From Chitinophagaceae bacterium (lineage in GTDB: Bacteria; Bacteroidota; Bacteroidia; Chitinophagales; Chitinophagaceae), in assembly GCA_016715365.1 (NCBI GenBank), contig JADKAM010000005.1, positions 339,145 through 403,144 of the forward strand: DNA of 64,000 nucleotides, given 5' to 3'. The translations under genes and the position numbers were made by a program. The first letter of the stretch is position 1. The number at the start of each line of letters is the position of its first letter. Under the pieces are notes generated by a model. It made no database searches and had not been told where the DNA came from. It worked only from the letters and a program-made list of their open reading frames with translations. Below are positions 1 to 8,609 of the stretch, piece by piece.

Positions 1-2631
1 TCACGCTGGGGATTTAATGATGGAAGCGGGACTTCGGCCGTCAATTCTATTGCCGGTGCACCGGCTGCTACCCTCGTAAATAACCCGGCCTGGGTTAGCG
101 GCTTTAACCAGGGCAATCCCTTAGGTTCTACACTTGATTTTAACGGTACAACTGATTATGTAACTTTTGGTGCCGCACCGGTTTTAAATACAACCAGTTT
201 TACACTGGAAGCATGGATCAAAATTGAAGGTACCGGCGTTACTACCGTAACATCAGGTGGTGCTGATGGATTGATAGGAACAGAATCTGTTATTCCCATT
301 GTAGCAAAAGGCCGTGGAGAAGGTGAGTCACCAGCAAATATAAATATGAATTATATTTTGGGGATCAAAGCAGATAATGTGCTGGTGGCAGATTTTGAAG
401 AAAGTGCCGGGCCCAACCATAAAGCTATCGGCACCAATGCAATACCAGCCAATGTATGGACACATGTTGCCGCTACATACGGTGCTGGTACCTGGAACCT
501 GTATATTAACGGAGTACTGGATAAAACAGAAACAGAAGCAGGCGCAGTTCCGGTTGGTACCAGTATTCAACATGCTTCCGTAGGAACGGCCATGAATTCA
601 ACCGGGGTTGCCGCAGGTTTTTTTAACGGAAAGATTGATGAAGTAAGGATATGGAACCTGGTAAGAACACAGGCAGAGATACAGGCTGCCCAAAATGCTG
701 AAATGACTGCCGGAACCGGGTTGATAGGGCGCTGGGGTTTTAATGAAGGATGTGGACTTACAGCAGGCAATTCAATTGCAGGTTCAGTATCAGGAACGCT
801 TAGCAGCAGTACCGGGCCGGTATGGTCTAATGGCAATTACAACAGTCAGCCTCCGGCACCGCCTACCAATCCCAACCCTGCCCATAATGGAACAGCCGTT
901 TCATTGAATCCGGATATTTGTGCAACGGTTTCGGATCCGAATGGAGGAAATATCCGGGTACGTTTTTACGGTCGTAAAAAACAACCTGCCGTAGTAAACA
1001 ACTTTACCATTATTGGCTTACCCGATACGCAATTTTATACCGAAGAAGTACAGGGCACCAACAGCGGCGGGGGAGGGCATAATGGAATTTTTAAAACGCA
1101 AACACAATGGATAGCTGATCACCGTGTTGACAGTAATATAGTTTTTGTTTCTCAGTTGGGCGATTGCGTACAGAACGGTGATAATCCTCCGGGGGCCGAT
1201 AAACAGATAGAATGGAAAAGAGCTGATACATCCATGAAAAAAATAGAAAGCCCTGCGGTTCCTGTAACAGGTGGTATACCATACAGCATTTGTGTAGGTA
1301 ATCATGACCAGGCAACCATTGGAGATCCAAACAGCGGTTCTCTTTATTACAACCAGTATTTTGGTGCTGCCAGGTTTAACGGAAGAGCCTATTACGGAGG
1401 GCATTATGGTGCAGATAATGATAACCATTACGAATTGTTCAGTGCCGGCGGAATTGATTTTATTCATATCAGCCTGGAATACAACAACAACAGTTCGGGT
1501 GCAGAACAAACTACCTTGCAGGCGGTATTAAACTGGGCTGATGCATTACTGAAGACCCATAGTACCCGCAAAGCAATTTTGTCTACACATAATTTGCTCA
1601 CAACGGGTAACCCTGCCAGTTTCCAGGGCCCCGGACAAAAAATATATGATGATCTTAAAGACAATCCCAACCTGTTTTTAATGCTTGCCGGACATGTTGC
1701 GGGCGAAGGCAGGAGAACGGATGTGTTTGCAGGTAATACTATTTATTCTTTAATGTCTGATTACCAAAGTGGCTATTCAAACGGAGGAAATGGGTTCCTG
1801 AGGATCATGCAATTCAGGCCGGCTGAAAACCTGATGACAGTAAAAACATATTCTCCTTACAGCAACAGTTCAATGACCGGAAGCGGAAGCCAGTTCAGTT
1901 TACCAGTTTCTTTAACCAATTCTTTTGCATTGATTGGTGAAACAAATGTTGTATCCGGATCTACTGCCTGTGTAAACTGGCCCGGACTGGAAGATAATTC
2001 TGAATACGAATGGTATGCCGAGTTATTTGACGGGCTGAATACCACAACAGGACCGGTATGGTTATTTACAACTTCGGCTGGTGGACCATTGCCTGTGAAC
2101 CTGGTTAGTTTTAATGCATTTGCTGAAAGCAAGACTAAAGTAAAAACAAGCTGGACAACCAGTTACGAAAGAAATAATAACCGTTTTGAAGTAGAGCGTT
2201 CAAAAGATGGCCGTAATTTCAGTTCGATAGGTACTGTTCCGGGATTGAATAATTCTTCCACTGTTCAGCATTATTCTTTTTATGATAACCAACCCTTTAC
2301 CGGAATTTCTTTCTACAGGTTGAAACAGGTTGATGTAGATGGAAATGCCGGATATTCAAATATTGAAAGAGTAAATATTGCCGGTGGTAAAACCGCGGTT
2401 GATATTTATCCTAATCCTGCACGGGGCAACAGCTTTAATATAAATATACTTAAAGAGGTACCTGCTTCTGTAATTGTTAGTGTAATTGATTCGAAGGGAA
2501 GCCTGCTGATACAAAAGCAATACATCGGATCAAATACCATCAGCGTGTTGCATCATCTTCCTGCTGGAATATATACAGTGAATATTCAGGGAGGCGATTT
2601 GAATGAAGCAAAGAAGCTGATTATTAAATAA
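1..2631 (+). CDS. LamG / metallophosphoesterase protein with T9SS sorting domain (5' partial)
   Basis: The frame is open from base 1, so the true start lies outside the window; a TTG at 271 is only an internal codon. Two copies of a 'RWGFN(D/E)G' block (near bases 4 and 730) bracket a LamG/concanavalin-like jelly-roll region. An Fn3-like linker follows at about 870-980. A calcineurin-like phosphoesterase domain spans about 1000-1830, with motifs PDTQ, GD, GNHD, STHN and AGH, which supply metal ligands in this fold. The last ~180 residues hold the 'LPVNLVSFNA' stretch and a type A T9SS sorting domain with 'YPNPA' and a terminal 'KKLIIK'. The protein is probably secreted and attached at the cell surface, with hydrolysis of a phosphoester. 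The substrate cannot be told. Confidence 0.9.
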   Translation, partial: SRWGFNDGSGTSAVNSIAGAPAATLVNNPAWVSGFNQGNPLGSTLDFNGTTDYVTFGAAPVLNTTSFTLEAWIKIEGTGVTTVTSGGADGLIGTESVIPIVAKGRGEGESPANINMNYILGIKADNVLVADFEESAGPNHKAIGTNAIPANVWTHVAATYGAGTWNLYINGVLDKTETEAGAVPVGTSIQHASVGTAMNSTGVAAGFFNGKIDEVRIWNLVRTQAEIQAAQNAEMTAGTGLIGRWGFNEGCGLTAGNSIAGSVSGTLSSSTGPVWSNGNYNSQPPAPPTNPNPAHNGTAVSLNPDICATVSDPNGGNIRVRFYGRKKQPAVVNNFTIIGLPDTQFYTEEVQGTNSGGGGHNGIFKTQTQWIADHRVDSNIVFVSQLGDCVQNGDNPPGADKQIEWKRADTSMKKIESPAVPVTGGIPYSICVGNHDQATIGDPNSGSLYYNQYFGAARFNGRAYYGGHYGADNDNHYELFSAGGIDFIHISLEYNNNSSGAEQTTLQAVLNWADALLKTHSTRKAILSTHNLLTTGNPASFQGPGQKIYDDLKDNPNLFLMLAGHVAGEGRRTDVFAGNTIYSLMSDYQSGYSNGGNGFLRIMQFRPAENLMTVKTYSPYSNSSMTGSGSQFSLPVSLTNSFALIGETNVVSGSTACVNWPGLEDNSEYEWYAELFDGLNTTTGPVWLFTTSAGGPLPVNLVSFNAFAESKTKVKTSWTTSYERNNNRFEVERSKDGRNFSSIGTVPGLNNSSTVQHYSFYDNQPFTGISFYRLKQVDVDGNAGYSNIERVNIAGGKTAVDIYPNPARGNSFNINILKEVPASVIVSVIDSKGSLLIQKQYIGSNTISVLHHLPAGIYTVNIQGGDLNEAKKLIIK

Positions 2632-2650
2632 AGCGTAAACCTGTTTACTG

Positions 2651-2695
2651 CCGGATAACAAGCCAAGCATCAACGGGTTTGTTATCCGGTTTTTT
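2651..2695 (+). terminator. Rho-independent terminator
   Basis: A perfect 11-bp stem (CCGGATAACAA with TTGTTATCCGG) encloses a 17-nt loop and is followed by six T. It lies 19 bases after the stop codon of the upstream T9SS protein. Confidence 0.85.
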
Positions 2696-2962
2696 AATAT
2701 TGTACTATTCTTTTTAATGCCGGGTTGCTGCCCGTTTTTCTGTGCTGATCCTTGGCCTCATTGAGTTACAAGCTATTTTATTTACGTTTCATACTTATTT
2801 TACGGCGGCCCTTTCTGAATAAGTGTCAGCAGGAGTTCCCAACATCATATAATTTTATACGCACCAAATCAGAGAACTGATACCACAAACACTGCAGTGA
2901 AATATAGATATTTTCATAGGGAAAAATTGTGCCGCTGCGATAAATCATTTAACTTGTAAACA
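2696..2962. other. Intergenic spacer
   Basis: Together with the terminator this makes a 331-base stretch without a gene. Apart from a weak CGGG/CCCG mini-hairpin followed by five T near 2721-2739 I see nothing. It presumably carries the promoter of the downstream rhodanese gene, but no convincing TTTG / TAnnTTTG pair stood out. Confidence 0.4.
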
Positions 2963-3358
2963 ATGAAACGGCCTTACCTGATTGTACTTTATTTTTCGTT
3001 GTACGGAATCAACGGTTGTTTTACCGTGCAAAGCAATACAGGTTTTTCGTACAGCAAAATTACACCGGCAGCCTATGCAGCTGTTTTAAAAGACAGCAGT
3101 AATTATTACCTGATTGATGTGCGCACTGCAGCAGAATACAAACGTTCCCATCTGCCTGGTGCAGTAAATTTCAGTTATCTTAATTTTCATTTTGGCAGGG
3201 ATGTGGATAGCCTGGACAGGAATAAACCGGTACTGGTTTACTGCCAGACATGCCACCGCAGCCCATTGGCTGCCCGTAAAATGAAACGGCTGGGTTTTAG
3301 AAAAGTATATGACCTGAAGGGTGGTTATCAAAAGTGGACAGGCCCGGGTAAAAGGTGA
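2963..3358 (+). CDS. Rhodanese-domain lipoprotein
   Basis: The 131-residue protein begins with a hydrophobic signal ending in the lipobox INGC (Cys19), so it is probably a membrane-anchored lipoprotein. The remainder is one rhodanese domain: 'YLIDVRTAAEYKRSHLPGAVN' near 49-69, then the active-site loop CQTCHRS starting at Cys94, then 'DLKGGYQKW'. Rhodanese domains carry sulfur on the loop cysteine. Here the loop holds a second Cys (Cys97) where Gly is usual, giving a CxxC arrangement that could form a disulfide. A periplasmic role in sulfur transfer or thiol redox is plausible, but the partner is unknown. It stands alone, 66 bases before the next gene. Confidence 0.8.
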   Translation: MKRPYLIVLYFSLYGINGCFTVQSNTGFSYSKITPAAYAAVLKDSSNYYLIDVRTAAEYKRSHLPGAVNFSYLNFHFGRDVDSLDRNKPVLVYCQTCHRSPLAARKMKRLGFRKVYDLKGGYQKWTGPGKR

Positions 3359-3424
3359 TGAACCAGTCTGTTTATCAGTAAATGTTACTACGTAATACAA
3401 ATTGAAAAAGTAAATTGTACCTAC

Positions 3425-3766
3425 ATGAAGTTTATTGTTATAACCTGTTTGCTGTTACTGGCACATACAGACAGCCATGCACAAACGCAGTTTGAGATGA
3501 ACAGGCAGGCAGCTGCCGATGCAAAAAATGCCGATGCAGCCATGACAGCCCAATATAAAAAAACGATGGCAGCGCTGGACGAAAAGGGAAAAAAACTATT
3601 GCTGGAAGCCCAGCGTGCCTGGATAAAATACAAGGAGGCACATTGCACATCGGTTGCTAATAATTATGACGGAGGCTCAATGCAGCCAATGATTTACAAC
3701 GGTTGTATTACCGACCTTACCAAAGCCCGCACAAAAGAACTGCAGGACTTACTGGATTTAGAATAG
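3425..3766 (+). CDS. LprI-like (DUF1311) secreted protein
   Basis: The 113-residue protein has a Sec signal peptide (cleavage likely after 'SHA') and a compact domain. The hallmark is 'AQRAWIKYKEAHC' (about 61-73), a second Cys in 'YNGC' and a terminal 'KARTKELQDLL' helix. This is the DUF1311 / lysozyme-inhibitor LprI pattern, in which the two cysteines form a disulfide. Family members are periplasmic, and some inhibit lysozyme. Inhibition here is inference only. It follows the rhodanese lipoprotein on the same strand. Confidence 0.75.
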   Translation: MKFIVITCLLLLAHTDSHAQTQFEMNRQAAADAKNADAAMTAQYKKTMAALDEKGKKLLLEAQRAWIKYKEAHCTSVANNYDGGSMQPMIYNGCITDLTKARTKELQDLLDLE

Positions 3767-3998
3767 AACGGAAGCAATGGCGCTGGATCTTTACCGGGAG
3801 CCATTCTTTCATCCATTCCTTCAGCTGTTTACATTTTAAAAGTGTACTGATAGATCCGGGGAGTGCCAGTTGTCAACCAACACGGAGTGTTGGATATTGA
3901 TAAATTGTTTATCTCCACAAAATATTTCGCCTTTCGGTTTAAGATTTGCTATGTTGCAGGGTGGTACTTCAGGGAAGCGATAACGCCATACACATTAA

Positions 3999-4907
3999 AT
4001 GAAGTTTTTAAAATTTATAAAGGATTTTAGCCGGCAGCTGGTAAATGCATACCGCTTACTGGTAAAGAATGATCCGCTGCGCCTGGCAGGGGCTACCGCC
4101 TTCTTTACCAGTTTTGCACTGCCACCCATTTTAATGCTGCTGATTCAATTGCTTAGTTTACTTTTTGAGCAGCGCTCGGTTAGTAAGGGGCTCTTTACTG
4201 AATTGGGCAGCGTTTTGGGCGATGATGGTGTGCGGCAGCTGGTGGATGTTTTACGTGGTATGCGTGGGCTGGCAATTAATTTACCCATTGCCATAGCAGG
4301 TTTTTTCTTCTTATTGTTTGTGGCCACCACTTTATTTATGGTTATCCAGAGTTCGCTTAACCAGCTTTGGATGATAGAAAAAACCGGCAAAGTATTTAAA
4401 GGGGCATTGGTTACCCGGTTAAAATCTACTCTGCTTATTATTTTTACCGGCGTATTATTTATGGCATCGCTTGCAGCAGAAAGTATAAAAATTATCTTCG
4501 GTAATTTTCTGAATGATAAATTTCCGGGCAGTGGCATTTACTCAAACGGTACACTTTCTACCTTACTTTCCATCACCATCGTTTGTACCTGGTTTATGGT
4601 ATTGTTTCGTTACCTGCCCGATGGCAGGCCCAACTGGCGGGTTGCATTTAGCGGAGGTTTATTAACCAGTATCTTATACAATGCCGGTGTAATCGTTTTA
4701 AAAATACTTTTAATAAACAGCAATATTGGTGTTTTGTACGGTACTTCTGCTTCTATTGTATTATTGTTGTTGTTTGTCTTTTACGCCTCACTGATATTTT
4801 ACTTTGGTGCATCATTTACAAAAGTGTGGGGAGAGCATCTGAAACAACCCATACAACCTGTTTTAAATGCATCGTTTTATGAACACACGCAAAGAGAAAA
4901 CAGGTAA
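3999..4907 (+). CDS. YihY/BrkB-family inner membrane protein
   Basis: The 302-residue polytopic protein has the N-terminal pattern 'DFSRQLVNAYRLLVKNDPLRLAGATAFFTSFALPP', typical of YihY/virulence factor BrkB (formerly misnamed RNase BN). About six membrane segments follow, with 'LWNY'-like central loops and the C-terminal 'GVLYGTSASIVLLLLFVFYASLIFYFGASFTKVW', which is the most conserved block of the family. Its molecular function is not established. It is monocistronic and ends before a strong hairpin. Confidence 0.85.
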   Translation: MKFLKFIKDFSRQLVNAYRLLVKNDPLRLAGATAFFTSFALPPILMLLIQLLSLLFEQRSVSKGLFTELGSVLGDDGVRQLVDVLRGMRGLAINLPIAIAGFFFLLFVATTLFMVIQSSLNQLWMIEKTGKVFKGALVTRLKSTLLIIFTGVLFMASLAAESIKIIFGNFLNDKFPGSGIYSNGTLSTLLSITIVCTWFMVLFRYLPDGRPNWRVAFSGGLLTSILYNAGVIVLKILLINSNIGVLYGTSASIVLLLLFVFYASLIFYFGASFTKVWGEHLKQPIQPVLNASFYEHTQRENR

Positions 4908-4979
4908 ATGCATGAACCGGCTTCAGGTATTTTTCTTCCTGATCAGACATTTTATAAAGCCCTGCAGGCAACTGTTAGC

Positions 4980-5018
4980 ATTTAACACAGCAGGCTTAAA
5001 AAGCCTGCTGTGTTAAAT
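4980..5018. terminator. Bidirectional hairpin between convergent genes
   Basis: A perfect 18-bp palindromic stem with a 3-nt loop (left arm 4980-4997, right arm 5001-5018) lies between the stops of the YihY gene and the cupredoxin gene. The symmetry and position suggest that it terminates transcription from both sides, although the T tract is short. Confidence 0.75.
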
Positions 5019-5045
5019 TGCCTGTTCGGCGCTCAATTAAATACA

Positions 5046-5411
5046 TTACCTGCTAACTACCTGTATAGTACCTGTCATGCCTGCATGTAATGTGCAATGA
5101 TATAGATAGGAACCGGGGCTTGTAAAAGTGAAACTATACAGGCCGTTAGGACTTATATTTCCGCTGCTGAAACTGATTCCATCATCAGAAGTTACTGTAT
5201 GTGCATTTACATCCAGGTTCTTCCAGGTTACTTTAGTTCCAATTAGTACGGTAAGCGTAGCGGGCAGAAACTGTGTGGCCTGTATGGTTACCGTATCTGT
5301 GTTATTACCGCCACCAACTGGGGGGGTATCGTTGTTTTTACTACAGGCCTGCATGAACAAAGTTGCCAGGATGATAAAAGCAATTGCGGAAAAAAAATTA
5401 AACATTTTCAT
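5046..5411 (-). CDS. Plastocyanin/azurin-like cupredoxin lipoprotein
   Basis: A lipobox (MQAC) after a hydrophobic stretch marks a lipoprotein. A flexible Pro/Gly/Asn linker leads to one cupredoxin domain of about 85 residues. Type 1 copper ligands are visible: the His of 'NAHTV' and the Cys, His and Met of 'YHCTLHAGM'. It is probably a periplasmic or outer-membrane-facing electron carrier. I chose the ATG at 5411 because an A-rich stretch precedes it; ATG 5432 is an alternative that adds seven residues. No partner oxidase or reductase lies nearby. Confidence 0.85.
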   Translation of the reverse strand: MKMFNFFSAIAFIILATLFMQACSKNNDTPPVGGGNNTDTVTIQATQFLPATLTVLIGTKVTWKNLDVNAHTVTSDDGISFSSGNISPNGLYSFTFTSPGSYLYHCTLHAGMTGTIQVVSR

Positions 5412-5438
5412 AGTTTTTCTTTTAGTAAGCATAATCAA

Positions 5439-5788
5439 TTACCCGCGATTTTTTCGGGATATTTTTTGAAATGCCATTTCTGTACCAAAATGAGCCGCTG
5501 ATCAGATATTAACAGTATTTTCCTTGGGGCCCGCAATATTTGTGGGAATTATATAAGTTTTATGGGACTGAAGTATGTGGCTTACCGGTAAACACCGCAG
5601 TTCGTTCTGCATTTATTTTGGGTACACGGTTTTTCTATTGGTAATTCAAATGTTTTAGTGCTCAAAAAAATCTGTTTTGCTTAATGGGAAATATGCAGCA
5701 GATCAGTAAACAGGCACGGTAATTGAAACCGGATGATTAGCGGGGTAAATTTCCGCGGTAAACAAACTTGTAACTTAAATTTTTTTTT
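5439..5788. other. Intergenic spacer
   Basis: About 350 bases between two divergently read lipoprotein genes. It is AT-rich and should hold both promoters. I see no credible small ORF, RNA gene or long inverted repeat. Confidence 0.4.
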
Positions 5789-6058
5789 ATGAAAAAGGTC
5801 ATAGGTCTTTTATCATTGGCAACATTGCTTTTTGCAGTTGCTTCCTGCAATAACAGCAGTGACGAAAATGAAAAAGTAAAAAAAAAAACAACTACTACTG
5901 ACAAACCGGAAACAAAAAAAGAAACAGTAGTAGAAGTTCCATTGCCACCGTTGCCTCCTCCGCCACCATCACCTGAAGAAGTGTTGAAAAAACTGAAGAG
6001 CTTACCTAAACCTCCTTTACCGCCACCACCGCCACCATTACCCAAAAAAGGTAGATAG
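5789..6058 (+). CDS. Small lysine/proline-rich lipoprotein
   Basis: The 89-residue protein opens with a clear SPII signal (lipobox AVASC, Cys20). The mature part is low complexity: an Asp/Glu/Asn patch, a Lys/Thr-rich stretch and two polyproline blocks flanking a short amphipathic 'EEVLKKLKSL' helix. There is no known domain. It could be an envelope spacer or a peptidoglycan-associated tether, but this is only a guess from composition. The Pro codons make a G-rich open frame on the other strand, which is not a gene. Confidence 0.7.
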   Translation: MKKVIGLLSLATLLFAVASCNNSSDENEKVKKKTTTTDKPETKKETVVEVPLPPLPPPPPSPEEVLKKLKSLPKPPLPPPPPPLPKKGR

Positions 6059-6109
6059 TGAATAAAGCAATTGCAGGCACTAAGCTAACATACTATATTT
6101 TGAAAGCAG

Positions 6110-6140
6110 AAATGGTACCTGAACGGATACCATTTTTTTT
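6110..6140 (+). terminator. Rho-independent terminator
   Basis: An 8-bp stem (AAATGGTA with TACCATTT, loop of 10) runs into an eight-base T tract. It lies about 50 bases after the proline-rich lipoprotein gene. Confidence 0.75.
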
Positions 6141-6149
6141 ACCGCCGTG

Positions 6150-6260
6150 TTATAAAGATCCGGGCTTTCGTTTTGTCCTTAATTTGTACATCAAATAGCC
6201 AAACCCTATAAGCAGGTGCAGCATTACAATCCCGAATATGATCATTTCTGTGATATTCAT
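6150..6260 (-). CDS. Possible 36-residue single-TM peptide
   Basis: A short minus-strand frame starting with ATG at 6260 encodes about 20 hydrophobic residues (MIIFGIVMLHLLIGFGYLMY), then a Lys/Arg-rich tail 'KLRTKRKPGSL'. This topology is that of a real small membrane peptide with a positive-inside tail. It lies 177 bases downstream of the DUF6498 gene on the same strand. There is no family match I recognise and no strong ribosome binding site, so it is tentative. Confidence 0.35.
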   Translation of the reverse strand: MNITEMIIFGIVMLHLLIGFGYLMYKLRTKRKPGSL

Positions 6261-6437
6261 ACATGTATTTTTGCAGCAAATTGCAATTAATACTGCTGAA
6301 TAGCGGTAACATTTGTAACACAGCTATCTCACCACCGGTTTATGGTTTGCAGCAGTAGTTTCTAAATTCCCGGGTGTTTTTTTTTCTGTTTGATTGATAC
6401 ATATAACCGGAAGCACCATTCATTGTACAAACCAGTT

Positions 6438-7091
6438 TTATGACTGCTGAATGGTAGCAGCAGCTTTATAATTAAACAGCTCGGCTGCGCACTTGCATAT
6501 ACAGAGTAAACTGATAATAAAAGTGTTGCTGTAATTACTGAAGGATGTGTTTTTTGTTATAAAAATGCCACCCAATGCGCCAATTACAACAGCAATGTGT
6601 ATTACCAGTTGCCTGCTGTCGAATATGGCTGCATAACTATCGGGCCTGGCTGTAATGAAGGCTCCATTTCTAAAAAAATAAAATACCAGGTAATAACCCT
6701 GGCTAACAATGCTGATAAGTAAGCTCAGGTTAAAAAACTTATTTTGAAAAAGGATGGTTCCTAAAACGTTACCCTTATCGGTATTGGTATTGGCTACAAA
6801 ACCAATAAACACAATAATAAATATTGAGTAAAATATAAAAATGCCGATGCGTATGAGCAAATATTTTATGCCTTTATTAATGTTGTAGGTAAGTGGCTGA
6901 GTCGTATTTAATGCGGGCTGCTGACTGCTCTGGCTAAAAACAATACGAATGCAGTTAAAGCAAGCCACTATTAATGTTTCAACCCAAAAAAACCAAAAGG
7001 CTTCAAAAGGTTGCCAGTTATAATAAAGTACACCAAAAACAGGAACCAGGTTAAATGCGATGATAAAAAAAATTATAACTGTCTTGTTCAT
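6438..7091 (-). CDS. DUF6498-like membrane protein
   Basis: The 217-residue protein has about six hydrophobic segments. The first 60 residues, 'FNLVPVFGVLYYNWQPFEAFWFFWVETLIVACFNCIRIV', fit the DUF6498 pattern of a Trp-rich helix pair with a conserved Glu. The family has no known function. It reads away from the following TPR gene, sharing a divergent spacer of about 110 bases. Confidence 0.65.
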   Translation of the reverse strand: MNKTVIIFFIIAFNLVPVFGVLYYNWQPFEAFWFFWVETLIVACFNCIRIVFSQSSQQPALNTTQPLTYNINKGIKYLLIRIGIFIFYSIFIIVFIGFVANTNTDKGNVLGTILFQNKFFNLSLLISIVSQGYYLVFYFFRNGAFITARPDSYAAIFDSRQLVIHIAVVIGALGGIFITKNTSFSNYSNTFIISLLCICKCAAELFNYKAAATIQQS

Positions 7092-7203
7092 GCTGTAAAA
7101 TAATGGAATAAATTATTATTATACCGTTTTTGGGGTGCTTAACTGGTTAAAAATACCTTACGGGGGGTATGGCTGCCTGTAAGGTAATTGCTAATTTTAG
7201 ACT

Positions 7204-8442
7204 ATGAAAAAAGCAGTATTACTGATCTTGTTTTACAGTGTTACGCAAACTGTATTTTGCCAGGGCACTTATATAGTTGCACTGGAAAAAGCTTATAACG
7301 AATTTAAAAACGATATAGCTAAAGAAAATGCAGATGTAAAGGAAGCAGGAAAAAAAGCAATTAAAAACTTAAATAAAGCTGACAAGCCTTATAAAAAACA
7401 CGGATGGTGCAACACTTCTTATTATAAAGCCCTGGTGTATGAAAGAGTAGGCGAGTATGATGAAGCCCTGAATGAACTGGATGGTTGTGCACCGGGCCCA
7501 TACCGGCACGATGAAAGGGAAGAAAGAAATGTACTTAAAGCACAGGTACTTGTAATACAAAATAAATTCGCCCCGGCTATAGAGGCATACCAGATTGCGC
7601 AAATAGCCTACGACATGCAAAGCCATAAATTCATAAGCATGTACCGCTATGCCGGTGAACTTGAAAAGTTGTACGCAAATATGAATGATTACGAGAATGC
7701 TTTAAAATACAATTACCTGAAGGACAGTTCCTATGGCATAAAAAAAACGCTTTCAGATTTCTATCATAAAAAACTTGCCGAAAAAAACATCCCTGTTAAA
7801 TGGGAAGCGTTGTTTAACGAAGCACAGGAAAATGATAAAGCCGGGAACAGAACAACCGCGTATGAAAAATATACGGAAGCTTTAAAGTTAAATGACCTAT
7901 ACGCTGATGCCTATTATTACCGGGGCATACTGGGATTAAAAATGGGTAAATATGCTCAGGCATCAAAAGACCTGAATAAATGTTTTAGTCAATTGAATTA
8001 CCAGTTTCCCCGTTTGAACTTCCTGGCCTATATTGCTTTAGAAGCCGAAGGCAATTTTAATGAAAGCTATTACAGCTTTTACGACAGGTATCCTGCATCA
8101 GACAGAACAAATCTTTTGAGAGAGTTTGGTATTACCGGTTCACCTAAGTTTGTTTCTAAAGCTGAAAGAGACCGGGAAATTGCCAGGCAGCAGAAAGCAT
8201 GGGATGAAAAAAAATCTACCAATACAGCTCCACCTCCGGTAGTTACCCAACCTAAAACCGAAACTGTATGCAGTTGTGAGCGCTGCAATGGAAGCGGAAA
8301 AATTTCGGTATCAACTTTTAAAACCTGGGAAATAACCAATGGTACTGATAGCTATGGCAATGTTAAAAAAATTAAGCAGTCGGGTTATGTGTACGAAGAC
8401 CAAACCTGCACAAGATGCCTTGGCAGCGGTAAATGTAAATAG
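7204..8442 (+). CDS. Secreted TPR protein with DnaJ-like CxxCxGxG tail
   Basis: The 412-residue protein starts with a signal peptide (cleavage near 'VFCQG'). The body holds repeated helical pairs of TPR type, clearest at about 200-270 ('GNRTTAYEKYTEALKLNDLYADAYYYRGILGLKMGKYAQASKDLNKCF'). After a Pro/Thr linker the last ~55 residues contain two 'CxxCxGSGK' motifs (CERCNGSGK and CTRCLGSGK) about 35 residues apart, resembling half of a DnaJ zinc-finger. It is probably a periplasmic or envelope scaffold that binds a protein partner and perhaps zinc. The function is not known. Confidence 0.8.
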   Translation: MKKAVLLILFYSVTQTVFCQGTYIVALEKAYNEFKNDIAKENADVKEAGKKAIKNLNKADKPYKKHGWCNTSYYKALVYERVGEYDEALNELDGCAPGPYRHDEREERNVLKAQVLVIQNKFAPAIEAYQIAQIAYDMQSHKFISMYRYAGELEKLYANMNDYENALKYNYLKDSSYGIKKTLSDFYHKKLAEKNIPVKWEALFNEAQENDKAGNRTTAYEKYTEALKLNDLYADAYYYRGILGLKMGKYAQASKDLNKCFSQLNYQFPRLNFLAYIALEAEGNFNESYYSFYDRYPASDRTNLLREFGITGSPKFVSKAERDREIARQQKAWDEKKSTNTAPPPVVTQPKTETVCSCERCNGSGKISVSTFKTWEITNGTDSYGNVKKIKQSGYVYEDQTCTRCLGSGKCK

Positions 8443-8609
8443 GCTTACATAATTTGAAGCACTCACAGTGCTGTTTATACCACCGGTAATAATTTACCGG
8501 CTAAAGTTGTAATTTGCCTGAAGCTGCTGCAGTAACCGGCAGTTCATCTCACACAAAGATGCCTGATCATGTTACCCATAAAATTGTAAGCAACTTAAAA
8601 GAATGTCAC

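Noticed and set aside
271..273. TTG as start of the first gene
   Set aside because: The frame is open to base 1 and the upstream residues continue the LamG domain.
1018..1509. 163-residue minus-strand frame
   Set aside because: Shadow of the phosphoesterase domain on plus.
3703..3900. 65-residue plus frame after the LprI-like gene
   Set aside because: Mostly overlaps the real gene out of frame and has no recognizable features.
4145..4537. 130-residue minus-strand frame
   Set aside because: Shadow of the YihY gene.
5737..6045. Minus-strand open frame rich in Gly
   Set aside because: It is the mirror of the proline codons in the small lipoprotein, with no signal or start context.
6139..6321. 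60-residue minus-strand frame
   Set aside because: Its composition is not protein-like; a different frame at 6150-6260 looks better.
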